A stretch of DNA of 64,000 nt from Anomaloglossus baeobatrachus (lineage: Eukaryota > Chordata > Amphibia > Anura > Aromobatidae): the NCBI RefSeq assembly GCF_048569485.1, contig NC_134355.1:555653142-555717141 (forward strand), given 5' to 3'. Within the stretch, counting starts at the first letter, position 1. Each line of letters opens with the position of its first letter. Below the pieces are notes generated by a model, which was not told where the DNA came from, searched no databases, and saw nothing but the letters and a program-made list of their open reading frames with translations. The translations under genes and the position numbers were made by a program. Shown here piece by piece: positions 10,799 to 21,429 of the stretch.

Positions 10799-12447
10799 CA
10801 GTCAGGGCCAGAAATATTTGGACAGTGACACAAGTTTTGTTATTTTAGCTATTTACAAAAACATGTTCAGAAATACAATTATATATATAATATGGGCTGA
10901 AAGTGCACACTCCCAGCTGCAATATGAGAGTTTTCACATCCAAATCGGAGAAAGGGTTTAGGAATCATAGCTCTGTAATGCATAGCCTCCTCTTTTTCAA
11001 GGGACCAAAAGAATTTGGACAAGGGACTCTAAGGGCTGCAATTAACTCTGAAGGCGTCTCCCTCGTTAACCTGTAATCAATGAAGTAGTTAAAAGGTCTG
11101 GGGTTGATTACAGGTGTGTGGTTTTGCATTTGGAAGCTGTTGCTGTGACCAGACAACATGCGGTCTAAGGAACTCTCAATTGAGGTGAAGCAGAACATCC
11201 TGAGGCTGAAAAAAAAAGAAAAAATCCATCAGAGAGATAGCAGACATGCTTGGAGTAGCAAAATCAACAGTCGGGTACATTCTGAGAAAAAAGGAATTGA
11301 CTGGTGAGCTTGGGAACTCAAAAAGGCCTGGGCGTCCATGGATGACAACAGTGGTGGATGATCGCCGCATACTTTCTTTGGTGAAGAAGAACCCGTTCAC
11401 AACATCAACTGAAGTCCAGAACACTCTCAGTGAAGTAGGTGTATCTGTCTCTAAGTCAACAGTAAAGAGAAGACTCCATGAAAGTAAATACAAAGGGTTC
11501 ACATCTAGATGCAAACCATTTATCAATTCCAAAAATAGACAGGCCAGAGTTAAATTTGCTGAAAAACACCTCATGAAGCCAGCTCAGTTCTGGAAAAGTA
11601 TTCTATGGACAGATGAGACAAAGATCAACCTGTACCAGAATGATGGGAAGAAAAAAGTTTGGAGAAGAAAGGGAATGGCACATGATCCAAGGCACACCAC
11701 ATCCTCTGTAAAACATGGTGGAAGCAACGTGATGGCATGGGCATGCATGGCTTTCAATGGCACTGGGTCACTTGTGTTTATTGATGACATAACAGCAGAC
11801 AAGAGTAGCCGGATGAGTTCTGAAGTGTACCGGGATATACTTTCAGCCCAGATTCAGCCAAATGCCGCAAAGTTGATCGGACGGCGCTTCATAGTACAGA
11901 TGGACAATGACCCCAAGCATACAGCCAAAGCTACCCAGAAGTCCATGAGTGCAAAAAAGTGGAACATTCTGCAATAGCCAAGTCAATCACCAGATCTTAA
12001 CCCAATTGAGCATGCATTTCACTTGCTCAAATCCAGACTTAAGACGGAAAGACCCACAAACAAGCAAGACCTGAAGGCTGCGGCTGTAAAGGCCTGGCAA
12101 AGCATTAAGGAGGAAACCCAGCGTTTGGTGATGTCCATGGGTTCCAGACTTAAGGCAGTGATTGCCTCCAAAGGATTCGCAACAAAATATTGAAAAAAAA
12201 TATATTTTGTTTGGGTTTGGTTTATTTGTCCAATTACTTTTGACCTCCTAAAATGTGGAGTGTTTGTAAAGAAATGTTTACAATTCCTACAATTTCTATC
12301 AGATATTTTTGTTCAACCTTCAAATTAAACGTTACAATCTGCACTTGAATTCTGTTGTAGAGGTTTCATTTCAAATCCAATGTGGTGGCATGCAGAGCCC
12401 AACTCGCGAAAATTGTGTCACTGTCCAAATATTTCTGGACCTAACTG
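10799..12447 (+). mobile_element. Tc1/mariner element inserted in the Penelope left arm
   Basis: The ends are inverted: CAGTCAGGGCCAGAAATATT at the left, and AATATTTCTGGACCTAACTG at the right. The flanking TA dinucleotides are 10797-10798 and 12448-12449. Removing it restores the Penelope arm, which reads without interruption in the right-hand copy at about 16853-16863. It therefore landed after the Penelope insertion. It encodes one transposase (11158-12193), which is broken. Confidence 0.95.
11158..12193 (+). pseudogene. Tc1-family transposase (broken)
   Basis: The start ATG at 11158 opens MRSKELSIEVKQNILRLKK. Then come a paired-type helix-turn-helix (REIADMLGVAKSTVGYILRK), the GRPW motif, and catalytic residues in WTDETK, QMDNDPKH and SPDLNPIE, giving a DDE triad. 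Full length would be about 345 residues, normal for Tc1. There is one reading-frame shift between 11158 and 11246 near an A-run and a GAGA repeat. One in-frame TAG lies at about 11975-11977, where relatives usually have Trp. The downstream coding text continues to TGA at 12191-12193. It would cut and paste DNA at TA sites if whole. Confidence 0.93.
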
Positions 12448-12898
12448 TATATCAATATACAAAAAAAATCTTTATTTAGACAAAAAGACACAAATGCCAC
12501 ACACATTAAAATCAAGAAAAGCTGACAAAAACACACAATGGGTGCCAGTGGTGTGTCACCCAGAGAACCTCACACCCTCAAGAAGCCAAAAAACTCCACA
12601 TAAAAATGCAATAGGTTATATTGTGAAAAAGCCCAACATTAAATATCCACAGAAATATGTAGCATGTCCATGGACTGGACAGATAGCAAGAAAGAACAAT
12701 TGAAATGCAGAATACAATACAGAAAATGTCAAGCTTGAAAGTCACAGTCAAACAGGTAGATATTGGAGACTAAACGTGAACATGAACACATGCAAATAAA
12801 CCAGCCAAGCTGGATATAGTGCTGGTAAGAAATAAAGAAACCAATACTACCAATAGATCGACACAAGGAGGGGTAAAGGCAAAAATGGAGGGGTGAGG

Positions 12899-12954
12899 TG
12901 ACGGCCCCACGCGTATCGCTACAGGCGAAGTGTAGCTTCCTCAGGGGAAAGTGT
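12899..12954 (-). ncRNA. Hammerhead-like ribozyme motif, Penelope left arm
   Basis: On the minus strand the core box CTGAGGA (12938-12944) is followed by a helix-II stem (GCTACA...TGTAGC) and then GATAC, where the hammerhead consensus is GAAAC. The A-to-T change in the core suggests it may be inactive. It is an inverted copy of 16345-16400. Hammerhead motifs are established features of Penelope-like retroelements. Confidence 0.6.
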
Positions 12955-13988
12955 GTTATACGGGGAGCAATGTGTCTTTTATACTAAATCATAATTGCAA
13001 GATAGCCTAGCAGCATGGAGGAATGGAGCAGGGAGAGAAAACCATGGAGCCGGAGCACGCCGATGGTGGCCGCCATGTTGCCACGTGATCCCAGTCACAT
13101 GATTTCATGATGCTATAGGAAGTCCCAAATGCGCTTGTGCAGCAGAACTAACAATGCGTATGGTATAAACAGAATCCCACTAAGTCCGTAGATAGCGCAG
13201 CGCACGCATGCGCAGTAGACTAAAACACTAGGATCCATTCAGTAATAGAGATAAGTAGCTAATGTGCATGCGCGGAAGCTGCAGCGCCACATTACATATA
13301 AGGAATTGCACTAGAGCCATCACAGCACATAAAGGATGCAAACAATGCATGCGCAAATAGTCTGTAATACTCAAATGAATTGAGAGCTCAAAAGAAGAGG
13401 CTCTAGGCAGACAGACACAGCGTGAAATTAGCAGGTAGTATTAATACATGCATCCTTGAACACCAAGGCATGTAGGGTATATAAAGAGCATCCATGTCTT
13501 TATACCCAAATACAAATTATGGTACATAATATATAATATATATAATATACTGTGATGGCCAAAGATGCTCTATGTACGGGATGACCAAAAAAACAAGAAT
13601 ATATTACAGCGCCTAAAAGTAATGGACATATGCAGGGCATGTACACATGAATATGCATACATGTATGTGCAGGCCTGGGACCTCAAAAAGTATCAAAACA
13701 CAATCCCAAAAGGACATTCATAAGCATTCATTACCCAAAAAAATAGTGGACTGGCTCACGTGGCTTAAGAGGTGGCAGGATGAAAAAAGGGAGGGGGGGG
13801 AGGGACACCAAGTAGAGTTTAAAACACATACAGAGACAATGCATACAGAATTTCAAAATATTTTTTTTTAATTTACATAAATCAGTAACTAAAATACGGT
13901 GGAATATAAAGACTCTTGAAGAGTATTTAAAAATGGGGATTGTGCCTAGAGGCTTAAGGGTGCAGATCTTCCATCCTGGGAGCCTGAT

Positions 13989-15690
13989 GTGGGGTTCAAG
14001 AGTACTTGGGAGACAGGACTTCTGAGATGCTCAGACATTATCTTAAATATGCTGATAGATCATGATAAAACCCTTTTGAATACTTTTAAAGATAAAATCA
14101 GAACGTGTGAATCTAAGCTTAAAACATTTGATTTGAATGCGCAGGTTCTTCCTTTTCAACAGCAACTTAAAGAATCCGTTGACAAATATGAAAAGGATAT
14201 TATTAGGGGCAACAAACAAAAGTTTTTCAGGGACAAAAAAGATTTTGAAAATGGTTCTGCCTTCAGATGGACACACCATGGGAACCAGAGGTTTCGGAGG
14301 GCCGCTATATCAGGACATACCCCCTCAAATACCTCTTTTAGGGATCTGTCCTCAAGTGATTTTTTGTCCTCGGACAACAGCGACCGAGAAGGTCCACCAG
14401 ACGAGGGAGATGGAAATCCACCAAATGCACCGGGTGGTGCGCAAAATCAAACAAGACGCAAACAATGGCCCTCAACTTCCAACAGAGTGACGAGGCACAA
14501 CAACAAGAAGAAATGGTGATGGAGCAGGGTAATCTTCATGCTGATTTGGAAACTAACTCACAAGGTAATTTGCAGATCATTAATCTGACCGACTATCATC
14601 TCTCGGAAGATGAAGTGAGCCTTCTTTCTAAAGGTCTCTCTTTCTCACCCACCAAAGTACTTGACAAGTTTGAGCTTACTAAAGACGTGTACCTATTCTG
14701 CAGACAATTGGTTTTCAAACTCATGTACCACCAACCTGGGGTCATTGACACTCTACCTGTGGAGGACAGACAGGTCTTTCGAGACCTTTTGGAACTTTTG
14801 GAAGAAAATAGGAACCTTGGAGGTAAGAAGATTCTGTTTACATCACATGCACCGTCCCAAGCCACACCCTCTTTCTATCTGTTCCCAGCAGTACAAATTT
14901 TCTATGACACTATGTGTCGTGATATACAAAAACTCAAAAATGTTCCTTTCCAACAGAACAATCTTACTGCTGCTGAACAGAGAGCTCTGTCTGGTCTTAA
15001 AATGAACAACACCTTCATTGTTCGAGAAGCAGACAAAGGAGGGAACGTGGTCTTGTGGCCTGTTGATTTACACACCAGGGAAGCTCATAGACAACTTAGA
15101 AATTCATCTTTCTATGCAATTTTACCTTCGGACCCCACTGATTCCTATAAGGAACGATTAGACAGACTTTTGGGCCGAGCTTTTGATTTAGGTATTATCA
15201 CTAAACGGGAAAGAGATTTTCTTACCACGCGTTTTCCGATTACTCCCACACAAGTCATTGGTGGACCCACCTGGTAGGCCCATAATCTCGGGCATAGGCG
15301 GCCTGTATGAACGTTCATGTGTATATCTGGATTTTTATTTGCAGCCTTATGTTTTTGCTCTTGATTCTTATATCAGGGACTCATCACATCTGATCACCCA
15401 ACTGGAGCAAGTGGAACTGCAAGCTGACACCTTACTTGTCACCATGGACGTTGAGTCATTGTATACATGCATTGAACACGACTTAGGAATCCAGGCGGTT
15501 ACCTACTTCTTTGATCAACGGTCGACAGGTGATAGAAAACATGATTCTTTTCTTTTGGATTTATTACAACTAGCCCTACAGAACAGTTTTTTTGTATTTG
15601 ACCGTGTTTTCTACAAACAGGTGTCTGGGACCGCTATGGGTGCCCGCTGTCCCCCTCCTACGCTAACCTTTTTTTGGGTTGGTGGGAGGG
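13989..15690 (+). pseudogene. Penelope-like ORF and partial reverse transcriptase
   Basis: Three overlapping plus-strand frames (13989-14519, 14465-15277, from 15258) cover this protein. The first is Lys/Arg-rich with an Asp/Ser-rich middle, as in the N-terminal region of these proteins. The second carries the connector text typical of Penelope RTs (FIVREADKGGNVVLWPVD). The third carries early RT motifs (PGRPIISGIGG, LLVTMDVESLYT with the first catalytic Asp, SGTAMGA). The sequence then loses frame and meets the inverted arm at about 15720, so the YxDD region and endonuclease are absent. It cannot encode an active enzyme. Confidence 0.85.
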
Positions 15691-16344
15691 GACACATGTG
15701 GCACTCACTGCCCGTATTTAATTATATATATTATATATTATGTACCATAATTTGTATTTGGGTGTATAATTGTTATAGCTTTTTAACAAAATTATAAAGA
15801 CATGGATGCTCTTTATATACCCTACATGCCTTGGTGTTCAAGGATGCATGTATTAATACTACCTGCTAATTTCACGCTGTGTCTGTCTGCCTAGAGCCTC
15901 TTCTTTTGAGCTCTCAATTCATTTGAGTATTACAGACTATTTGCGCATGCGTTGTTTGCGTCCATTATGTGCTGTGACGGCTCTAGTGCAATTCCTTATA
16001 TGTAACGTAGCGCCACAGCTTCCGTGCATGCGCATTAGCTACTTATCTCTATTACTGAATGGATCCTAGTGTTTTAGTCTACTGCGCATGCGTGCCCTGC
16101 GCTATCTACGGACTTAGTGGGATTCTGTTTATACCATACGCATTGTTAGTTCTGCTGCACAAGCGCATTTGGGACTTCCTATAGCATCATGAAATCATGT
16201 GACTGGGATCACGTGGCAACATGACAGGCCACCATCGGCGTCCTCCGGCTCCATGGTTTTCTCTCCCTGCTCCATTCCTCCATGCTGCTAGACTATCTTG
16301 CAATTATGATTTAGTATAAAAGACACATTGCTCCCCGTATAACA

Positions 16345-16400
16345 CACTTTCCCCTGAGGAAGCTACACTTCGCCTGTAGCGATACGCGTGGGGCCGTCAC
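16345..16400 (+). ncRNA. Hammerhead-like ribozyme motif, Penelope right arm
   Basis: CTGAGGA (16354-16360), a stem GCTACA/TGTAGC and GATACGCGTGGGG (from 16381) follow the hammerhead layout CUGANGA-helix II-GAAA. GATA in place of GAAA is shared with the left arm, so the change predates or accompanied arm duplication. In Penelope elements such motifs self-cleave the RNA within the terminal repeats. Confidence 0.6.
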
Positions 16401-17171
16401 CTCACCCCTCCATTTTTGCCTTTACCCCTCCTTGTCTCCATCTATTGGTAGTATTGGTTTCTTTATTTCTTACCAGCACTATATCCAGCTTGGCTGGTTT
16501 ATTTGCATGTGTTCATGTTCATGTTTAGTCTCCAATATCTACCTGTTTGACTGTGACTTTCAAGCTTGACATTTTCTGTATTGTATTCTGCATTTCAATT
16601 GTTCTGTCTTGCTATCTGTCCAGTCCATGGACATGCTACATATTTCTGTGGATATTTAATGTTGGGCTTTTTCACAATATAACCTATTGCATTTTTATGT
16701 GGGTTTTTTTGGCTTCTTGAGGGTGTGAGGTTCTCTGGGTGACACACCACTGGCACCCATTGTGTGTTTTTGTCAGCTTTTCGCTTTTTAATTGATTTTA
16801 ATGTGTGTGGCATTTGTGTCTTTTTGTCTAAATAAAGATATTTTTTTGTATATTGATATATTTGGTGATCCCACTTTTTTGCACATTTCTTTTCTCTGTT
16901 ACTGCATGTGTAGGGATAGGAGCGCTCAGAGCACACAAGATAGAATTAGATAAAGGCCTCATGCAGTTTTGGTCTACTACCTCAGTGTTGAGTAGTACCA
17001 GATTTAAAATAGGAGTTATTGTTTTAGTGTATGGATATAAGTCCAACATTCATGTGATATACAGTGAATGTCGTAGTGTCGCATCATTATCACCAGGCAT
17101 AGCTGACTATCTGGCATAGCAGCACTTATTTACACAGTGGGCAGGTGGTCTCTTCACAGGCAGTGTGTATG

Positions 17172-18338
17172 TGTGTTGCCCTGGAAAATCAGGTAGCCAC
17201 ACAATAGGCCCCCACATAACACCATCCCTCACCTAGGTCACATACAGCCGACCTGAAACCCTAGTCACCCCCCCTCAGGGCAAGACAGGCACACCAGTGG
17301 GCGGGACCAGGCGGTTAGGGAACGCCCACCTAGGGGTCTAGACAGCCCGGGGCGGGAAAAACAAGAGAAGAAGTCAGTAGTTCAAGTGAGAGGAGCATGG
17401 GCTGGAGCTAGGTGTAGCTCCAGCAGAGGAGAGAGTTCAAGTTGAACAGTACCAGGGTCGGAGCCCTGGTGCCTTGGCTAGGTGGCAGACGGTGGTCTCC
17501 ATCAGGAGACGGGAAGATGGCTCGGCAGAACCGAGGTGGACCGGGACAGGGTTGGAGCCCGCCGGTACCTACACCGGGGACCTGACTGGAAACCGTGCAC
17601 AGAGGGGGGTACTCGGACCCTGAAGCCAGGACCGGAAACAGCGGCCTAGCTAATCAACCGATTGAGGGCAGGATAACAGGTCCTGTCCCAACCAAAGTCC
17701 CAAAAGCAGACAACCACCCTCAGAGAGGGATAGGGCAACCGCCAGGGTCCATAGATCCCATGGGTCAGCGTCAGCAGGCACGGCTCCTCAGGCACACAAA
17801 AAGCCGAGAGCGGACTCCCGTGTTCCATACCGTGAAGTCTAAAACACAAAACACAGCCAGTGCAGAGGAAAGAGATGACGACCACTAGCCCGGGTGGGGG
17901 ACCAGAGTACAACTGGCCGCGGCGGCCGGCCACTAGCACCTTGGTTTACCAAAGGACTCGTGTGATTCATTTACTCGTGAGTAACCCAACATCCCCCGGT
18001 CCATCCGGCGCGCAAGCCCCAGCCATCGCCATAATCTTCACAGAGACACTGGGCCCCGGGGCAACCATCCCTACCCACGGAGGGGTTAACATTCGGCTAC
18101 CCTCACATCTCCCCCGGGGTGTCCCGCAACGGCAGCGGTGGTGTCCCACTTCACCACACACCGTGGGTGGCGTCACGGACAATCTCCCTTTCTAAACAAA
18201 ACCCTCTTTTTCACTTGTGGGTGACGGACCGCTGCTCGAGCCCGGGTCCAGCTCCCGCTCGAGCCACAGCAAAGCCACCGGACCCGAGCGTCCCTCAGCA
18301 GCCCCCCCCTGGCTGCGGTCTGGCCCCCACCCACAACA
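17172..18338 (+). repeat. Solo LTR, TGTGTTGCCC subfamily
   Basis: A 1167-bp LTR runs from TGTGTTGCCCTGG to ACCCACAACA, with the 4-bp duplication TATG (17168-17171, 18339-18342). A start hairpin is present (TGTGTTGCCCTG paired with CAGG..CCACACA). The motif GTGGGTGGCGTCACGGAC lies about 165 bp from the 3' end. Its 3' end resembles that of the interrupted LTR at 59244-61623. Confidence 0.85.
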
Positions 18339-18342
18339 TATG

Positions 18343-18651
18343 TGTGTACGCCCATGCTCCTGAGTGTGCACAGGCTCGCAGCCTTCAGTGTACTGCCATG
18401 ATGGCCATCAGGTGGACTTTGTGGGTGGGGTAGGCGCCATCTGCTTTTCTGCTCTAATATTTGAAATTACTCCTGACCTGTGGACTGGGCATTGTGGTCT
18501 CCTAGAGGCTGTTTGGGGCCTCCTGATACTTTAGAAGTCGTGCACCTTTAAAATGTTTTGACCGCACTAGTGCTTCCGCAGAAGATATTGCCAGCATGAG
18601 AAGAGCATGTGAGGGCCTCTGTCACACACTGTGCCTGACTGATACAGCTCC
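18343..18651. other. No gene seen
   Basis: Mixed-composition intergenic DNA with no convincing frame or element boundary. Confidence 0.5.
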
Positions 18652-18667
18652 TGACAAGGTGACTTAT

Positions 18668-18870
18668 TTAATCAGTGGAAGAGAAGAAATGGGTTGTCAT
18701 GCCACGCTGCCGGATGTAACCAGGAGAGCAAGTGATATATTCAGCAGATTTTATTGTTCTAGTTCTACGCGTTTTGGAGCTAGCATGTTCCTTCTTCAGG
18801 ATTAACAATGGCAATGTAAATACCAGGATAAGACGCCAAGTTTGGGTCTTTTGTCTTTTCAGCCTCATCG
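18668..18870 (-). mobile_element. 5'-truncated Penelope-like copy with 16-bp target duplication
   Basis: A 203-bp insert lies between identical copies of TGACAAGGTGACTTAT (18652-18667, 18871-18886). On the minus strand it contains CCTGAAGAAGGAACATGC and CTCCAAAACGCGTAG (18760-18803), a hammerhead-like core with AAAAC for GAAAC. It also has an AATAAAA signal near 18745. The length of the duplication equals that of the large Penelope insertion at 10670-16906. Confidence 0.75.
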
Positions 18871-18886
18871 TGACAAGGTGACTTAT

Positions 18887-19389
18887 GGCAGGAGCACAGT
18901 GACTGGGCATCAGCAGACTAAAGAGCAGTGAGCAAAATGTAGTGTTACGTGACCCACTGCTTTTCTAGTGAGTGCTGGTTCTGGCCGCACAGGCAGGCAC
19001 TGAGACTGCTGTCAGTGGTCACAGGTTGATTCGGTTCATGACGTCTTTTGCAGTCTCTGTGCCAGTGCAGCCATGACTAGCAATCACTAGCTGCAAGACA
19101 TAGAACAGCTCTTCCCACCCACTGGACTTTCCACAGGGAGACCATTGTTTATTTGTTTATGATGGCCGCTCCTGTCCTTGTGTCATTGCACTGCAGTGCC
19201 CAGAAAAGAGCATATTCAGATTGAGGGGTGATGGATTTATGGCTCCCCCTCTCACTCAGATAACATAACACCTGGCCACTAAACCATGCTACCATCACTC
19301 CCAGACATTATAGTCAAAACAGCAGAACTAGATGGATTTAGTGAAGTGACAGTTTGCCAAGGTTCGTTTCTGTTCTATACATCACTTAT
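18887..19389. other. No gene seen
   Basis: No open frame of interest and no element ends found. Confidence 0.5.
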
Positions 19390-19905
19390 GCTGCTTTCAC
19401 ACATCCGGTTTTAGCAGTGCAGCACAATCCGGCTCAAAAACCTATGCAATGGATGCGGCGAAAAAACTGATCCGTTGCATAAGTTTTTCCATGCGGCCCG
19501 TCCATTTTTTGATGGATGCGGCTTGATACTGAGCATGCGCAGTTCAAAAAAAAAAAAAAAACGCATCCGGCGGCCGGATGCGGTTTTTGCCGCAGGACGC
19601 CGCATCCGGCGTCCATAGGCTTGCACTGTTAATCAAGCCGCATCGTGCCGGATCCGGCGAGATGCGTTTTTTTCGCCGCAGAGAAAAAACGTCCACTTGA
19701 ACGTTTCATCCGGCTGCTGCATCGGCTAAATATGCTGCATCCGGCAAAAACGGACGCAACGCAAGGCCATGCGGCACAATCCGGCGCTAATAAAAGTCTA
19801 TGTGGAAAAACCGCACCCGGCGGCAAAAAAAAAAAAACGGATGCGGTTTTCCCGCAAAGCGCCGTTTTGTGCCGCACAGCAAAAACCGGATGTGTGAAAG
19901 CAGCC
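19390..19905. mobile_element. MITE, GCTGCTTTCACACATCCGG family
   Basis: The left end GCTGCTTTCACACATCCGG and the right end CCGGATGTGTGAAAGCAGC are inverted repeats. The 0.5-kb interior is rich in 'GATGCGGC' and 'CCGGC' words that pair across the element, so it could form a long imperfect hairpin. It has two A-runs and no coding. A hAT-type affiliation is likely but no 8-bp duplication was confirmed. Confidence 0.75.
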
Positions 19906-19929
19906 TTCCATATGAGAAATTATATCATT

Positions 19930-20135
19930 TAAAGGGGTTGTCCTGTCAAAACTTTATTGATTACCTATGTGCGGGATAGGTCACGAATATGAAGCAAACA
20001 AAAAGTGCAGGCTTCAAATCCCCTAGGGAGACTAGTAGACTAGTGAAAATAATAAAATAGTCAAAAAAAAAGCTTTTAAAAATATATATATATAAAAAAA
20101 AAAAATCCACAAGTTCAAATCAACCCCCTTTTGCC
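19930..20135 (+). repeat. Fragments of dispersed frog repeats
   Basis: 'aaaggggttgtcctgtc' starts a repeat type often seen next to frog MITEs. From about 20025, 'agactagtagactagtgaaa' and 'agttcaaatcaacccccttt' match the interior of the TTAA MITE at about 36795-36890, so this is a diverged fragment of that family. Confidence 0.5.
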
Positions 20136-20321
20136 CCTGGAGCCTGTCTGCTCCCTGACCTGGCGTGCAGCGATGCGCTGATGCTGCAGAGGTCATGGCA
20201 GCGTGGCGAGGTTGGTCATCCTGCTGCCACCTGCCAAACTCGTCAGTGTGCCTGCAGAGTGCCGCGGAGGAATTACGGAAGACAGAAGAGGCCGCCGGTG
20301 CTTGGAGCAGGTAAGCGCTCA

Positions 20322-21425
20322 TTTGACGCCCCTGAACTATCGGGTCGTCACAGGGTATTGCACAGTCTGCCCTCCCGTGCAGTATCCACCTCCTTCTTGG
20401 TTTAGGGTCCCTAGCTACATGGTGTTGCCTACATCAGCTAATCAAATCCTAGATACACCCTGAACCACACCCACCAAACACACCAGTGGACGGCTTGAGT
20501 GGAATAGAGTCGCCCACCTGGGGGGTTGGAGAGGAGAGGCCAGGAGTGTCAAGAGGAGAGAGTTGGGTCTGAGAAGTGAAAGTGAGAGGAGGTCAGGAGC
20601 AGGGCTCCTGGGAAGCAATCTAGGTGGCAGACGATGGTCTGGGCCTAGAGGAGTTGGGGATTGTTGCAAGGGGCACGGATCTGTCGAGGAGGACAGCCGG
20701 TGGCCTTACAACATCACCGGGCTGGGACCAAGTCACGACGGGGTACGTGGACCCTAGGTCGGGGAGTAACTTCAGGTAACCCGATAATTTACCCGAGGAG
20801 AACGGAGCCTTCAAGATTCGCTCTCCACCCGCTCCAAAATCGGGACATTAGTGCAACGAGGGGGAATAGGACTTTCCAACCAAAACTTTCCAGAAAATCC
20901 CAAGCGTGAGCCCTGAGAGCAAGCTCCCACACTTAGCCATAGTGGGGAGCGGACCCGGCAAGTTTCATACTACCGGGACCACCAAAGAAGTAAACTTAGT
21001 GCCAGGAGGCAGGTCACGGATCACCAGGCAGCACCATTGGGGACGGGACCCGAACTAAGCTCCCCTCAGCGGCAGCGGCGTCCAGAGACTTGTTTGACCA
21101 GTTGTTGGTGTCAGCTTAACGGACTGATTGAGTACCATAGTGACTCCTTGCATCCAATGGCACTCCCCTTCAATCACCGAGCCCCGGGGTATCCCCCCTA
21201 CCCGTGGAGGGACACAACACCTGGCTGCCCCATTCCATCACCCCCGGGTACTCCCAACTGCAGTGGTGGTACTCCTAATTACCAAATACCACGGGTGGCG
21301 TCACAAACTCTATAAAAAAAATAACCCCCTTCATTTGAGTGGCCGCACGATCCCCAGGTCCAGAGACCCTCGAGCCACTGCGAATCCGGATCAGACCAGC
21401 TCTGCTGCTGGCACGGGGCGGCACA
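20322..21425 (+). repeat. Solo LTR, TTTGACGCCCC subfamily
   Basis: This 1104-bp LTR has the 4-bp duplication CTCA (20318-20321, 21426-21429). The start TTTGACGCCCCTGAACT aligns with TGTGACGCCC of its relatives, and the end GGGGCGGCACA matches theirs. ACGGGTGGCGTCACAAAC lies about 125 bp before the end. It abuts the minisatellite that follows. Confidence 0.82.
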
Positions 21426-21429
21426 CTCA

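Larger units (their letters stand above)
10670..16906. mobile_element. Penelope-like element with 1.15-kb inverted arms
   Basis: The block is flanked by identical 16-bp copies of TGTGTAGGGATAGGAG (10654-10669 and 16907-16922). Its outer parts are long inverted repeats: left arm 10749-10798 plus 12448-13550 (split by a Tc1 element), right arm 15720-16906. Both arms carry a hammerhead-like motif and, at the outer end, AATAAAGAT followed by a T-run. Between the arms lie the open frames of a Penelope-like protein ending within the RT domain (13989-15690). No GIY-YIG endonuclease was seen. Inverted partial copies joined to a truncated body are a known Penelope pattern. The left end has about 80 bp (10670-10748) not matched in the right arm. 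Confidence 0.85.

Noticed and set aside
17595-18433. Several frames of 97-111 residues in 17.6-18.4 kb
   Set aside because: They fall inside the solo LTR 17172-18338, on both strands, without domains or conserved starts.
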